In this document: piece by piece, positions 1-9,293 of the stretch
Layout of the letters: every line of letters begins with the position of its first letter
Numbering within the stretch: position 1 is the stretch's first letter
From: Sulfitobacter faviae
GTDB lineage: Bacteria > Pseudomonadota > Alphaproteobacteria > Rhodobacterales > Rhodobacteraceae
Direction: 5' to 3'
NCBI RefSeq assembly: GCF_029870955.1
Contig: NZ_PGFQ01000001.1
Span: 434,001 to 498,000, forward strand
Length of the DNA stretch: 64,000 nucleotides
The notes under the pieces: model-generated
What the model was told of the DNA's origin: nothing
What the model saw: only the letters and a program-made list of their open reading frames with translations
Databases searched by the model: none
Position numbers and translations under genes: made by a program

Positions 1-147
1 TGGCAACGGCTGGACCTTGCCACTTTATGGTTCAGCCGTGACGTGACTTCGCCAAGTCGCGTCCAGCCTCACCAAATCGCCTACCCGTCCGGGCGGGCAG
101 GCGATGGCCCGGCGCCTGCGGCTTGATTCCGGGCCAAGTGGCAGCCT

Positions 148-1272
148 CTACCGCAACGCCTCGGTCTGCCAGAGCCAAATCTTCATCCCGCCATGCGCAA
201 TCGCCGGCCCCTGCCCCTTCCAAGGCAGCCCGGTCGCCTTCGCAAGCGGCGGCTCCGAGGTCACGAGCCCGACACGCCAGCCACGGAACCGCGCCTTCAG
301 CGTCTCGCCCAGCGTCCCGTAGAGCGGATAAAGCAACTTCTTGTTCCCGATCCGCCCGCCGTAGGGCGGGTTCACAATCACCAGCCCCGGCGGGCCTTCG
401 GGCGGCTGCACCTCCCCTGCCCCGTGGCAGGCGAAGTGACACCACGCCCCCACCCCGGCACGGTCGGCATTGGCCGTGCTCATGCGGATCGCGCCCGCGT
501 CCCGGTCAGAGCCGTGGAACCGCACAGCAGGCTCGACCTCCGCCCCGGCAGCGCGCATCTCTTCCCACGCCCCGGCATCGAAACTCGCCAGATCCTCGAA
601 GGCGAAGCGCCGCGAGCGCCCGGGCTTCAACCCCGCCGCGATCTCGGCGGCCTCGATCAGGAACGTCCCCGAGCCGCACATCGGGTCGACCACCGGCTCA
701 CCCGGCACATAGCCGCAAGACCGCAGCATCAGTGCCGCCATGTTCTCGCGCATCGGCGCCTTGCCCACGGCCTCCTTGTGGCCGCGCTTGTGCAGCGCCT
801 CGCCGGAGGTATCGAGGCTGAAGGTCACCTGATTGTCGTGAATGCGCACCTTCAGCACCAGCGCGGCCTCGGCATCGACAGTGATGCCATGTCTCTCGCG
901 CAGCGCCGTCTCCACCCGCTGGGCTGCCGCCCCGGCATGGTAGATCTTCGAGGCCTTGGTTGTCACCTGTACCTTCACCGGCACATCGGCCCGCAGCACG
1001 TCGCCGAAGGGAAACTTGCGGCAGCGTTTGTCCAACTGCGCCAGATGGAAGGCCATGAAACCGCCGATCCGCGCCAGCACCCGTGCGGCGCCGCGCAGCT
1101 CCAGATTGGCGCGCCAGACCTCGGGCCAGCCGCCCTGAACGGTCACGCCACCGGGCTGGGCCTGCGCTGCTGCAAAACCTTTTTCCTGCGCTTCGGCGCA
1201 GAGCAAATCCTCAAGCCCGGGCGGGCAGACAAGGAAAATCTCGAATGTATCTGGGGTATCTGGGGTATCCAT
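148..1272 (-). CDS. THUMP-type class I SAM-dependent RNA methyltransferase (RlmL-like)
   Basis: The 374-residue protein has an N-terminal THUMP-like region (about 50-150) and a C-terminal Rossmann methyltransferase domain. DPMCGSGTFLIEAA is the SAM-binding loop and NPPYGGR is the NPPY catalytic motif of N-methyltransferases acting on bases. The family modifies 23S rRNA guanines (RlmL/YcbY N-terminal half type), which is inferred here. The start at 1272 (MDTPDTPD) fits the family better than a 30-residue upstream extension. The 147 bases to its left hold no gene I can support. The gene is single, and fkpA-like 1368-1805 lies upstream on the same strand. Confidence 0.85.
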   Translation of the reverse strand: MDTPDTPDTFEIFLVCPPGLEDLLCAEAQEKGFAAAQAQPGGVTVQGGWPEVWRANLELRGAARVLARIGGFMAFHLAQLDKRCRKFPFGDVLRADVPVKVQVTTKASKIYHAGAAAQRVETALRERHGITVDAEAALVLKVRIHDNQVTFSLDTSGEALHKRGHKEAVGKAPMRENMAALMLRSCGYVPGEPVVDPMCGSGTFLIEAAEIAAGLKPGRSRRFAFEDLASFDAGAWEEMRAAGAEVEPAVRFHGSDRDAGAIRMSTANADRAGVGAWCHFACHGAGEVQPPEGPPGLVIVNPPYGGRIGNKKLLYPLYGTLGETLKARFRGWRVGLVTSEPPLAKATGLPWKGQGPAIAHGGMKIWLWQTEALR

Positions 1273-1339
1273 GGCCCCTGCATAAGCGCCAATGCGCGGG
1301 CGTGCGAGGGGAAAAGACGCCGGAGACGTCTTTGGGGCG

Positions 1340-1360
1340 GGCCGGGGGAAGCCCCCGGCC
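1340..1360. terminator. GC-rich hairpin between FKBP and methyltransferase genes
   Basis: A perfect 9-bp inverted repeat (GGCCGGGGG / CCCCCGGCC) with a 3-base loop lies just past the stop of the FKBP gene. There is no T-run on either side, so it may be an attenuating or mRNA-end hairpin rather than a classical intrinsic terminator. Confidence 0.35.
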
Positions 1361-1367
1361 ACCGATA

Positions 1368-1805
1368 TCAGGCCGCCGGAGCGATCTTGACCAGTTCGAT
1401 GTCGAACTGCAGGTCTTTGCCCGCCAGCGGGTGGTTGGCGTCGAGCGTGACGGTGGTCTCGTCAACCTCAACCACGGTCACCGGCAGCGCCTGACCTTCG
1501 GGCGTCTGCATCTGCAGCTGCGTGCCGGGATCGAGCGGGATGTCCGCCGGGATGCCCTCGCGCGGCACGGCCTGCCGCATCTCGGGATTCACGGGGCCGT
1601 AGGCCTCTTCGCTGGGCACTTGAACGACCTTCTTGTCGCCCTCGGTCATGCCGGGCAGCGCGCTGTCGAGGCCGGGGATGATCTGGCCCGAGCCCACAAC
1701 GAACTCCAGCGGGTCACGGCCCTCGGAGCTGTCGAATGTGGTGCCGTCTTTCAACGTGCCGGTATAGTGAATCTGTACTGTGTCGCCGGATTTGACCTCA
1801 GCCAT
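1368..1805 (-). CDS. FKBP-type peptidyl-prolyl cis-trans isomerase (SlyD-like)
   Basis: This 145-residue protein begins MAEVKSGDTVQIHYTGTL and continues with the FKBP core DGTTFDSSEG, then GLDSALPGM. The end HPLAGKDLQFDIELV is typical of the SlyD/FkpA small FKBPs with an inserted IF chaperone domain. It should assist proline isomerisation and folding in the cytoplasm; no signal peptide is visible. The start at 1805 has a GGAG seven bases upstream; longer upstream frames are unrelated in composition. The long His-rich metal tail of E. coli SlyD is absent. Confidence 0.88.
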   Translation of the reverse strand: MAEVKSGDTVQIHYTGTLKDGTTFDSSEGRDPLEFVVGSGQIIPGLDSALPGMTEGDKKVVQVPSEEAYGPVNPEMRQAVPREGIPADIPLDPGTQLQMQTPEGQALPVTVVEVDETTVTLDANHPLAGKDLQFDIELVKIAPAA

Positions 1806-2000
1806 CGGGTGTCTCCAATCTGTAGGGGGAAAAAGGGAAGGAGGCCGCGTATCTGCGCGGGTGCTCCAAATTCCGCGACAGCATGAAGATTGTGACCCCG
1901 AGAGTAAACCCCCCGTCCGGGTCGATCGCGGAATTCGCCCCTTTTCGCCGCCGCGCCTGCGTGCCACTCTGCCGCGACACGGAAAGGGAGAGCCTGTCAG

Positions 2001-2687
2001 ATGCCCATCACCACCTGCGTTTTCGACGCCTATGGAACCCTCTTCGACGTGGCCGCCGCCGCCCGTGAGGCCGCAGCCGAACCCGCTTTTGCCGCCATCG
2101 CCGAGACTTGGCCGGAACTGGCAGAACACTGGCGCCTCAAGCAGTTGCAGTATTCATGGCTGCGGGCGGTGACCGGGGCGCATGACGATTTCTGGCAAGT
2201 CACCCAAGAGGGGCTGGATTGGACGCTGGAGAAGATGAACCTCGCCGATGACCCCGCCTTACGCGCACGCCTGCTGGCGCTTTACTGGGAGCTTCGCGCC
2301 TATGACGAGGTGCCCGCCATGCTGCGCGCGCTGAAAGACGGGGGCCTGAACACTGCGATCCTGTCCAACGGCGCCCCCGCGATGCTGGACGGGGCGGTGC
2401 AATCGGCGGGAATCGGTGAACTTTTGGATGTCTCGCTTTCGGTCGAAAGCGTCGGCGTCTTCAAACCGCATGCGTCGGTCTATGACCTTGTCGGAGAACA
2501 CTTCCGTTGTGCCAAGGACGAGGTGCTGTTCGTGTCCTCCAACGGCTGGGATGCGGCGGCGGCAACGGGCTATGGGTTCACCACCGCATGGGTGAACCGG
2601 GGCGGCGATCCGGTGGACCGGCTGCCGTGGAAACCCGCGCATCAGTTGCGCGAGCTGAGCGGCATTCCCGCATTGGCGGGGCTCTGA
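2001..2687 (+). CDS. haloacid dehalogenase, type II (HAD superfamily)
   Basis: The 228-residue protein starts MPITTCVFDAYGTLFD, the HAD motif I with the nucleophilic Asp; ILSNG is motif II and FKPHASVYDL carries the motif III Lys. FVSSNGWDAAAATGYGF is the type II (S)-2-haloacid dehalogenase signature (S-S-N-x-x-D). It probably hydrolyses 2-haloalkanoic acids such as chloroacetate to 2-hydroxy acids. It is the first gene of a three-gene run: its TGA shares a base with the ATG of the next gene at 2687. Confidence 0.88.
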   Translation: MPITTCVFDAYGTLFDVAAAAREAAAEPAFAAIAETWPELAEHWRLKQLQYSWLRAVTGAHDDFWQVTQEGLDWTLEKMNLADDPALRARLLALYWELRAYDEVPAMLRALKDGGLNTAILSNGAPAMLDGAVQSAGIGELLDVSLSVESVGVFKPHASVYDLVGEHFRCAKDEVLFVSSNGWDAAAATGYGFTTAWVNRGGDPVDRLPWKPAHQLRELSGIPALAGL

Positions 2688-3508
2688 TGCCGCGTTTCAC
2701 CACCTCCGACGGGCTGTCGCTGCATTACACGGATGAGGGCAGTGGCTTGCCGATCCTTTGCCTTGCCGGTCTCACCCGCACCGGCGTGGATTTCGACTAC
2801 CTCGCCCCGCATTTGGCCGACCACCGGCTGATCCGCATGGACTACCGCGGGCGGGGCCACTCGGATTTCGACGCGAATTGGCGGAATTACACGCTCTCGG
2901 TGGAATGCCGCGACGTGTTGGAATTGCTGGCGCATCTGGATTTGGAACAGGTCGCCCTCATCGGCACCTCGCGTGGCGGGCTGAATGCCATGGCGCTGGC
3001 GATGATCGCTCATGATCACCTTTCGGGCGTGGCGCTGAATGACGTGGGCCCCGCGCTTGACCCCAAGGGCGTTGAATTCATCATGGGCTATCTGGGCCGC
3101 AACCCCGCCGCCAAAACCTATGAAGAAGCCGCCGCCGCCATGGCCCGCGCCTTCCCCGAGTTTCACGGCGTGCCCGAGAGCCGCTGGCTTGAGGAGGTCA
3201 AACGTCACTACAGGGCGACCGACGATGGGCTGAAAATCACCTATGATCCGCATCTGCGCGATGCCGTGGCCGCCGCAGGCCAGCAGGCTGTTGACCTGTG
3301 GCCGTTCTTCGATGCGCTGCAAGGGTTGCCGCTGGTCACGATCCGCGGAGCCAATTCCACCCTGTTCAGCCGCGAGACGCTGATGCAAATGCAGGCCCGC
3401 CGCCCCGATATGATCGTGGCCGACGTGCCGGACCGCGGCCATGTGCCCTTTCTCGACGAACCCCAAGCGCTTGCCGCGCTGCACGAATGGATAGGACAAA
3501 TCAAATGA
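2687..3508 (+). CDS. alpha/beta hydrolase
   Basis: This 273-residue alpha/beta-hydrolase-fold protein starts at MPRFTTSDGLSLHY. The nucleophile elbow is GTSRGG (Ser), and the catalytic His sits in DRGHVPFLDEP near the end; an acid follows the usual cap region. The substrate is not evident. It is translationally coupled on both sides: one-base overlap with the dehalogenase stop and ATGA overlap with the following dehydratase, so the three are probably one operon. A role in ester or enol-lactone hydrolysis is possible but not shown. Confidence 0.8.
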   Translation: MPRFTTSDGLSLHYTDEGSGLPILCLAGLTRTGVDFDYLAPHLADHRLIRMDYRGRGHSDFDANWRNYTLSVECRDVLELLAHLDLEQVALIGTSRGGLNAMALAMIAHDHLSGVALNDVGPALDPKGVEFIMGYLGRNPAAKTYEEAAAAMARAFPEFHGVPESRWLEEVKRHYRATDDGLKITYDPHLRDAVAAAGQQAVDLWPFFDALQGLPLVTIRGANSTLFSRETLMQMQARRPDMIVADVPDRGHVPFLDEPQALAALHEWIGQIK

Positions 3509-4476
3509 ACATCGACATGATCCGCGCCGCCGCCGACCGCGCCAAGGGCCATGTGCGGCGCACGCCGCTCTTGAACTCCCCCTTTCTGGACGAGATTGCG
3601 GGCCGCCGGGTCTGGGTCAAACCCGAATGTTTGCAGCATACCGGCAGCTTCAAGTTCCGCGGGGCGTGGTCGGCCCTGTCGGCCCTGCCGAGCGCGCAGC
3701 GCGCCAAGGGTGTCATCGCCTATTCCAGCGGCAACCATGCCCAAGGCGTGGCGCTGACGGCCAAGATGCACGGCGCGCCTGCCGTGATCGTCATGCCCGA
3801 AGACAGCCCGCGGCTGAAAATCGCCAACACCCGCGCCTATGGCGCCGAGGTGGTGCTCTATGACCGCGCGAATGAGAGCCGCGAGGAGATCGGCGCCGGT
3901 TTGGCCGAGGAACGCGGGCTCACGCTGATCAAACCCTATGACGAGCCGCAGGTGATCGCCGGGCAAGGCACCACGGGGCTGGAAATCGCACAGCAGGCCG
4001 CCGAGGCCGGGATCGAAGAGGCCCAGGTGATCGTCTGCTGCGGCGGCGGTGGACTGACCTCCGGCATCGCGCTGGCGCTGGAGGCCGAGGCGCCGGGGTT
4101 CCGCGTGCGCCCGGCGGAGCCCGAGGGTTTCGACGATGCGGCCCGGTCACTGGTTTCCGGCCAGATCGAGCGGAATGCGAAGGCGCTCGGCTCGATCTGC
4201 GACGCCATCGTGACGCCTGCGCCGGGGGAGCTGACCTTTCCGATCATGCAGCGGTTGGTGGGGCCGGGGCTGGTGGTGAGCGACGATGAGGCGTTGCAGG
4301 CGATGGGGCATGCGTTCAACCGGTTGAAGGTTGTGGCTGAGCCGGGCGGTGCCGTGGCGCTTGCCGCGGCGCTGTTCCGGGGCGGAGAGATTGAAGGGGA
4401 CGATGTGATCGTCACCATCTCCGGCGGGAACGTTGATGCGGATATGTTCGCCCACGCGCTGCAGACGCTGGGGTAG
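3505..4476 (+). CDS. PLP-dependent threonine/serine dehydratase
   Basis: The 323-residue protein is a fold-type II PLP enzyme. HTGSFKFRGAW carries the PLP lysine, SSGNHAQGVAL binds the cofactor phosphate side, and CGGGGLTSG is the Gly-rich phosphate loop. It lacks an ACT regulatory domain, so it resembles catabolic TdcB-like dehydratases or serine/hydroxyaspartate-type enzymes that deaminate Thr or Ser to 2-oxo acids. The start overlaps the preceding hydrolase by ATGA. The exact substrate cannot be fixed from sequence. Confidence 0.85.
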   Translation: MNIDMIRAAADRAKGHVRRTPLLNSPFLDEIAGRRVWVKPECLQHTGSFKFRGAWSALSALPSAQRAKGVIAYSSGNHAQGVALTAKMHGAPAVIVMPEDSPRLKIANTRAYGAEVVLYDRANESREEIGAGLAEERGLTLIKPYDEPQVIAGQGTTGLEIAQQAAEAGIEEAQVIVCCGGGGLTSGIALALEAEAPGFRVRPAEPEGFDDAARSLVSGQIERNAKALGSICDAIVTPAPGELTFPIMQRLVGPGLVVSDDEALQAMGHAFNRLKVVAEPGGAVALAAALFRGGEIEGDDVIVTISGGNVDADMFAHALQTLG

Positions 4477-4543
4477 CGATTAGGGCAGCGCCGGCCCGCG
4501 GGGTGGTGCTGAAAGCGCCGCCCCAGGGGGGCGGGTCGGCGCT

Positions 4544-4562
4544 GCCCGGCCTACGGCCGGGC
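4544..4562. repeat. extragenic palindrome
   Basis: A perfect hairpin GCCCGGCC-TAC-GGCCGGGC lies in the 170-base gap between the dehydratase and pcaD. It resembles the extragenic palindromic units scattered in many high-GC alphaproteobacterial genomes; whether it is repeated elsewhere cannot be tested in this window. It may also act as a terminator for the upstream operon. Confidence 0.4.
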
Positions 4563-4646
4563 GGGGCATTTCTGAAGCCGAGACGCTTTGACCTCCGCCA
4601 CCCGCACGATATGCTGCACCCTCAACGCCGCCCAAAGGAGACCCCC

Positions 4647-5450
4647 ATGCAGATTTTCGACACCGGCGAGGTGCAGCTGCACTACCGTGTCGACGGCCCC
4701 GAGGACGGCGCGCCCGTGGTCTTCGCCAACTCGCTCGGCACCGACATGCGCCTGTGGGACCCGATCCTGCCGCTGCTCGCGCCCGGTCTGCGCATCATCC
4801 GCTTCGACAAACGCGGCCACGGCCTGTCGTCCTGCCCGCCCGCGCCCTATTCCATGGGCTCGCTTATCACCGACACCGAACGCCTGCTCGACCACCTTCA
4901 GGTGCGCGATTGCGTCTTCGTCGGCCTCTCGATCGGCGGGATGATCGCGCAGGGCCTTGCGGTCAAACGGCTCGACATGATCCGCGCGCTGGTGCTGAGC
5001 AACACCGCCACCAAGATCGGCAACCGCGACATCTGGGATGCGCGGATCGCGGAGGTCGAAAAGGGCGGCATCGAAAGCCTTGCCGATGCGGTGATGGAGC
5101 GTTGGTTCTCGACCGGGTTCCGCGCCACGCCGGAACTGGCGCTCTGGCGCAACATGCTGACGCGGCAGCCCGACGCGGGCTATGCGGGCTGTTCGGCGGC
5201 GATTTCGCACAGTGATTTCATGACGCCGACCTCCGGCCTGCGCCTGCCCGCGCTTGGCATCGCAGGGTCGGAAGACGGCTCAACCCCGCCGGATTTGGTG
5301 CGCGAGTTGATGGACCTGATCCCTGCCTCGAAATTCAAATTGATCCGCCGCGCGGGCCATCTGCCCTGTGTCGAGCAGCCGCAGGAATACGCCGAAACGC
5401 TGAACGATTTCCTCGCCAGTGTCGGACATATCCCGAAGGCGCAGGGCTGA
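4647..5450 (+). CDS. pcaD: 3-oxoadipate enol-lactonase
   Basis: This 267-residue alpha/beta hydrolase matches the PcaD pattern: early oxyanion segment FANSLGTDMRLWD, nucleophile elbow GLSIGGMIAQG, and catalytic His in AGHLPCVEQPQEYA. PcaD opens the enol-lactone of 3-oxoadipate in the protocatechuate branch of the beta-ketoadipate pathway. The start at 4647 has AAAGGAG six bases upstream. No other pca gene is in the window, so it may act as a stand-alone copy or on a related lactone. Confidence 0.75.
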   Translation: MQIFDTGEVQLHYRVDGPEDGAPVVFANSLGTDMRLWDPILPLLAPGLRIIRFDKRGHGLSSCPPAPYSMGSLITDTERLLDHLQVRDCVFVGLSIGGMIAQGLAVKRLDMIRALVLSNTATKIGNRDIWDARIAEVEKGGIESLADAVMERWFSTGFRATPELALWRNMLTRQPDAGYAGCSAAISHSDFMTPTSGLRLPALGIAGSEDGSTPPDLVRELMDLIPASKFKLIRRAGHLPCVEQPQEYAETLNDFLASVGHIPKAQG

Positions 5451-5570
5451 TCGTGGCGGCAGGTGTCTCTGGCGGCAAGCGGGCCATGCGCCCGCAACGC
5501 CTGCCGCATTCGCGCCCTATCGCGACGTTCACTCTTGCCTTCGCCCCCTGCGCGGACCAAATCTGACCGA

Positions 5571-6790
5571 ATGCCGCTGCCACTGATCTTTATCCTTGTG
5601 ACGGTGATGATCGATGCCATGGGCGTCGGTCTGATCCTGCCCGTCATGCCCGACCTGATCCGCGAAGTTCGCGGCGGTGGGCTGAGCGATGCGGCCCTTT
5701 GGGGCGGCGTGCTGGCCACGGGCTTTGCTGCGATGCAATTTCTCTTCGGCCCGGTGCTGGGGGGCTCTCCGACCGTTTTGGCCGCCGCCCGATCCTGCTG
5801 CTGGCGCTGATCGTGATGACGGTGGACTATGGCGTGATGGCACTCGCGGGCAGCATTTGGCTGCTGCTGATCGGGCGGCTCGTGGGGGGCATCACGGCGG
5901 CCACCCATGCCACGGCCTCGGCCTATATGGCCGATATCTCTCCGGCGCAGGACCGCGCGGCGCGTTTCGGGCTGATCGGTGCAGCCTTTGGCGCGGGCTT
6001 TGTTCTGGGGCCGCTGATGGGCGGCGTCTTGGGCGAATATGGCACCCGCGCGCCCTTTTGGGCGGCGGCGCTGCTGGCGGCGGGCAATGCGGCGCTCGGC
6101 TGGGCCGTGCTGCGCGAAACCCTGCCCCCGACGCAACGCCGCGCTTTCGACTGGCGGCGGGCCAATCCGCTGGGCGCGTTGCGCGCCCTTGGCCGACTGC
6201 CCGAGGTTGGCAGGCTGCTCGCGGTCTATTTCATCTACCATGTGGGCTTTGCCGCCTATCCCGCGGTCTGGGCCTATTTCGGGGTCGAGCGTTTTGGCTG
6301 GTCGCCGACGATGATCGGCCTGTCACTGGGCCTTTTCGGCGTGTTGATGGCGCTTGTCCAAGGCGTCTTGATCGGCCCCGTGATCCGCCGCTTGGGCGCG
6401 CGCGCCACGGTGATCTTGGGCCACATCTTTGCCCTTGCCGCCTTTGCCGCGCTGACCGTGCTGACCTCGGGCACTTGGGCGCTGATCATGACCCCGCTCG
6501 CCGCGCTGGCCGGGGTGATCCCGCCCGCGCTTCAAGGCATCATGTCGGCCCGCGTCAGCGCCGATGCCCAAGGGGAGCTGCATGGCGCGCTCAGTTCCTC
6601 CACCGCGCTGGCGATGATCCTCTCACCGCTGACGATGACGGCGGTCTTTGCCTATTTCACCGCACCGGAAGCTGCGCTTTACCTGCCCGGCGCGCCCTTC
6701 CTACTGGCGCTTTTGCTGACCCTTGGCGGCTTGGCGATCTTTGCCAGCCGCCCTACCCCCACGTCACAAGGTGAAACTTCCCCGCAGTAG
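5571..6790 (+). CDS. MFS transporter, TetA-like (one frameshift in the sequence as given)
   Basis: Read across one -1 break, this is an approximately 406-residue, 12-helix major facilitator resembling TetA/Bcr-type drug or metabolite exporters. The first frame (from MPLPLIFILV at 5571) has the motif IDAMGVGLILPVMP; the second frame resumes with LSDRFGRRPILL, the loop 2-3 signature motif A. The break falls in the G6 run 5759-5764: one more G joins L-G-G-L-S-D-R-F-G-R-R without losing a residue. It is most likely intact in the organism. Substrate unknown. Confidence 0.8.
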
Positions 6791-6862
6791 GCCCATTCCC
6801 CGTCTTGCGCCACCGGCCCATCCGCGTCAGGCTGGCGAAAATTGAAAGAAAGGGACAGGCCA

Positions 6863-7951
6863 TTGCAAACCATCAAAGCCGCCGTCTGCCATGCCTTTGA
6901 CACACCGCTAAGCGTCGAAGACATCCGCATCAAGGCACCGCAATCGGGTGAGGTTGAAGTGACCTTGGATGCCGTGGCGATCTGCCATTCCGACATTCTG
7001 TTTGCCGAAGGCGGCTGGGGTGGCACCCTGCCCGCCGTCTATGGGCATGAGGCCGCAGGTCGGGTCAGCGCGGTGGGGCCGAATGTGCAGGGTCTGGCCG
7101 AAGGCGACAGCGTGGTGGTCACCCTGATCCGCGCCTGTGGCAGCTGCCCCAACTGCGCCTCGGGCCAGCCGACGATCTGCGAAACCCCGCAAGCGCCCGA
7201 AGGGCCGCTGCAAACGGCGGAGGGCGCACCGCTCGTTCAGGCCATGAACACCGGCGGTTTCGCCGAGAAGGTCGTCGTCGATCGGTCGCAGGTCGTGAAA
7301 ATCTCGCATGACATCCCCAAAGACGCCGCCTGCCTGATCGCCTGCGGCGTGATCACCGGCGTCGGCGCCGTGGTCAATGCGGCGGGCCTGCGAGCGGGAC
7401 AAGACGTGGTGGTGATCGGCGCGGGCGGGGTCGGCCTCAACGCGATCCAAGGGGCGCGCATCGCGGGCGCGCGGCGGATCGTGGCGGTCGACATGACCGA
7501 AGAAAAACTCGCCATCGCCCGCGAATTCGGCGCGACCGACACTGTGCTCGCCACCGAGGCGAAGCCGTGGCGCGCGGCCTTCAAGGCCATGGGGCGCGGG
7601 GCGGATGCCGTGATCGTCACCGTGGGCGCGATCCCCGCCTATGAGACCGCGCCGCGCTACCTTGCCGCCGGGGGCCGGGTGATCATGGTCGGCATGCCCC
7701 ACAGCGGGGCCGAGGCCAGCTATGAACCAGTGGTCCTCGCCGCCCTAGGGCAAGGCATGGTCGGCTCCAAAATGGGCGATGTGGTGATCCAGCGCGACAT
7801 TCCGTGGATGGTCGACCTCTATCTTCAGGGCCGCCTGCAACTCGACAGCCTGATCTCTGGCCGCTGGCAGCTGGATCAGATCAACGAGGCGATTGCCGAC
7901 ACCAAGACCGGCGCCGCGCGGCGCAATGTGATCGTCTTCGACCGGTCCTAA
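6863..7951 (+). CDS. zinc-dependent alcohol dehydrogenase (MDR family)
   Basis: The roughly 362-residue medium-chain dehydrogenase has the catalytic-zinc ligands in CHSD and GHEAAG, the structural-zinc cysteines in CGSCPNCASGQPTIC, and the NAD-binding GAGGVGLNAIQG. It resembles class III / S-(hydroxymethyl)glutathione dehydrogenases but is short of certainty. No ATG exists at the expected site; TTG at 6863 with an upstream AGAAAGG is preferred, and TTG at 6842 would add seven residues. It is followed by the convergent glycerate kinase after about 20 bases. Confidence 0.82.
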   Translation: MQTIKAAVCHAFDTPLSVEDIRIKAPQSGEVEVTLDAVAICHSDILFAEGGWGGTLPAVYGHEAAGRVSAVGPNVQGLAEGDSVVVTLIRACGSCPNCASGQPTICETPQAPEGPLQTAEGAPLVQAMNTGGFAEKVVVDRSQVVKISHDIPKDAACLIACGVITGVGAVVNAAGLRAGQDVVVIGAGGVGLNAIQGARIAGARRIVAVDMTEEKLAIAREFGATDTVLATEAKPWRAAFKAMGRGADAVIVTVGAIPAYETAPRYLAAGGRVIMVGMPHSGAEASYEPVVLAALGQGMVGSKMGDVVIQRDIPWMVDLYLQGRLQLDSLISGRWQLDQINEAIADTKTGAARRNVIVFDRS

Positions 7952-7974
7952 ATCGGCCCCGAGGCGGGCGGACG

Positions 7975-9246
7975 CTACGGCAGATCGCCGATCAGAAGGG
8001 CGCGAAAATCATTTACATTGGTCCCGGTGGGGCCAGTGTGAAACAGCGCATCAATCGCCTCGAAGGCCCCAAAAGCATCGTTGCGCTGCAAAGCGCCGCG
8101 CGGGTCCACCCCCGCCGCGCGCATCGCAGCCGCCGTGCCCGCCTCGACAAAGGCGCCCGCGTTATCCTCTGACCCGTCGATACCATCAGTATCGGCGGCC
8201 AAGGCCGTGATCCCATCCTGCCCTTCGAGCGCCAGCGCGAGGGACAGCGCAAACTCACTATTCCGCCCGCCGCGGCCCTTGTGGCGCAGGGTGACCGTCG
8301 TCTCACCACCTGAAAGGAGCACCAGCGGGGCGGGATGGGGAAAACCGCTTTCCTGCGCCTGCCGCGCGAGGGCCGCATGGACCAACGCCACCTCCCGCGC
8401 CTCGCCCTCAATCGCGTCCGACAGTATCCACGCGTTCACCCCCCGCGCCTGCGCGGCCTTGGCCGCGGCGGCAAGCGACAGACCGGCAGAGGCAATGACA
8501 TGGGTCTGCGTAGTGCTTGGCGCGTCCTGCAACGGTTGCGCGGCGGCCTCTTGCAGAAAAGCCATACAGCGCTCCGGCAGTTCCAACCCCCGCGCGGCCA
8601 CCTCTTCCAACACCCCCCTCGCAGTACGCCGCCCCGGCACTGTGGGGCCAGAGGCCACGGCCCCCGGATCATCCCCCGGCACATCCGAGACGACAAGGCT
8701 CACCATCCGCGCGGGATGGGCCAGTTCCGCCAGACGTCCGCCGTTGACCGTGCTGAACTGCTTGCGGATGTCGTTCATGACAGAGATCGGCGCGCCCGAG
8801 GCCAAGAGCGCCGCGTTCAACGCCTGCAAATCCTTTAGCGTCAGCCCCTCTGGCGGGGCGGGCAAAAGCGATGAGCCGCCGCCGCAGATCAGCGCGATCA
8901 CCTGATCCTCCGGCGCCAGACCTTGCACCGCTTCCTGCAAGGCGCGGGCAGCCTCGATCCCGGCCTGATCGGGCACCGGGTGGGCGGCCTCCAGCACCTT
9001 GATCCGCTGACAAGGCGCGCCATAGCCGTAGCGGGTGACCACAACACCGTCATAGGGATGCGGCCAGATGGCCTCGAACGCCTGCGCCAATTGCGCCGCC
9101 CCTTTGCCCGCACCGATCACCACCGTGCGCCCTTTGGGCGGCGGCGGCAGCTGGTCTTTCAGGATCAAATGCGGATCGGCGGCGGCGACGGCGGTGTCGA
9201 ACAATTCGGCCAAGAACTGGCGTTTCGGGTCATTGAGGTTGGACAT
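7975..9246 (-). CDS. glycerate 2-kinase (DUF4147 / GckA-TtuD family)
   Basis: The 423-residue protein has the features of bacterial glycerate 2-kinases, which are often mislabelled hydroxypyruvate reductase. GAGKGAAQLAQAFE is N-terminal, ICGGGSSLLPAPPEG and VSDVPGDDPGAVASGPT are central, and LSGGETTVTLR, GRGGRNSEFAL and TGPTGTNVND are C-terminal. It phosphorylates D-glycerate to 2-phosphoglycerate, linking C2/glyoxylate or tartrate breakdown to glycolysis. The ATG at 9246 gives the full family length. The glucokinase gene lies about 47 bases upstream on the same strand. Confidence 0.88.
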   Translation of the reverse strand: MSNLNDPKRQFLAELFDTAVAAADPHLILKDQLPPPPKGRTVVIGAGKGAAQLAQAFEAIWPHPYDGVVVTRYGYGAPCQRIKVLEAAHPVPDQAGIEAARALQEAVQGLAPEDQVIALICGGGSSLLPAPPEGLTLKDLQALNAALLASGAPISVMNDIRKQFSTVNGGRLAELAHPARMVSLVVSDVPGDDPGAVASGPTVPGRRTARGVLEEVAARGLELPERCMAFLQEAAAQPLQDAPSTTQTHVIASAGLSLAAAAKAAQARGVNAWILSDAIEGEAREVALVHAALARQAQESGFPHPAPLVLLSGGETTVTLRHKGRGGRNSEFALSLALALEGQDGITALAADTDGIDGSEDNAGAFVEAGTAAAMRAAGVDPRGALQRNDAFGAFEAIDALFHTGPTGTNVNDFRALLIGDLP

Positions 9247-9293
9247 AGGGCACTCCGACTGCTGCGGCGATCATGGCGGCCCGGTGCCTGCTG

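Noticed and set aside
5571..6790. Programmed frameshift or phase variation in the MFS gene at G6
   Set aside because: Thirteen similar single-base losses occur in unrelated genes, including short G4 runs, so a general sequence error explains them better.
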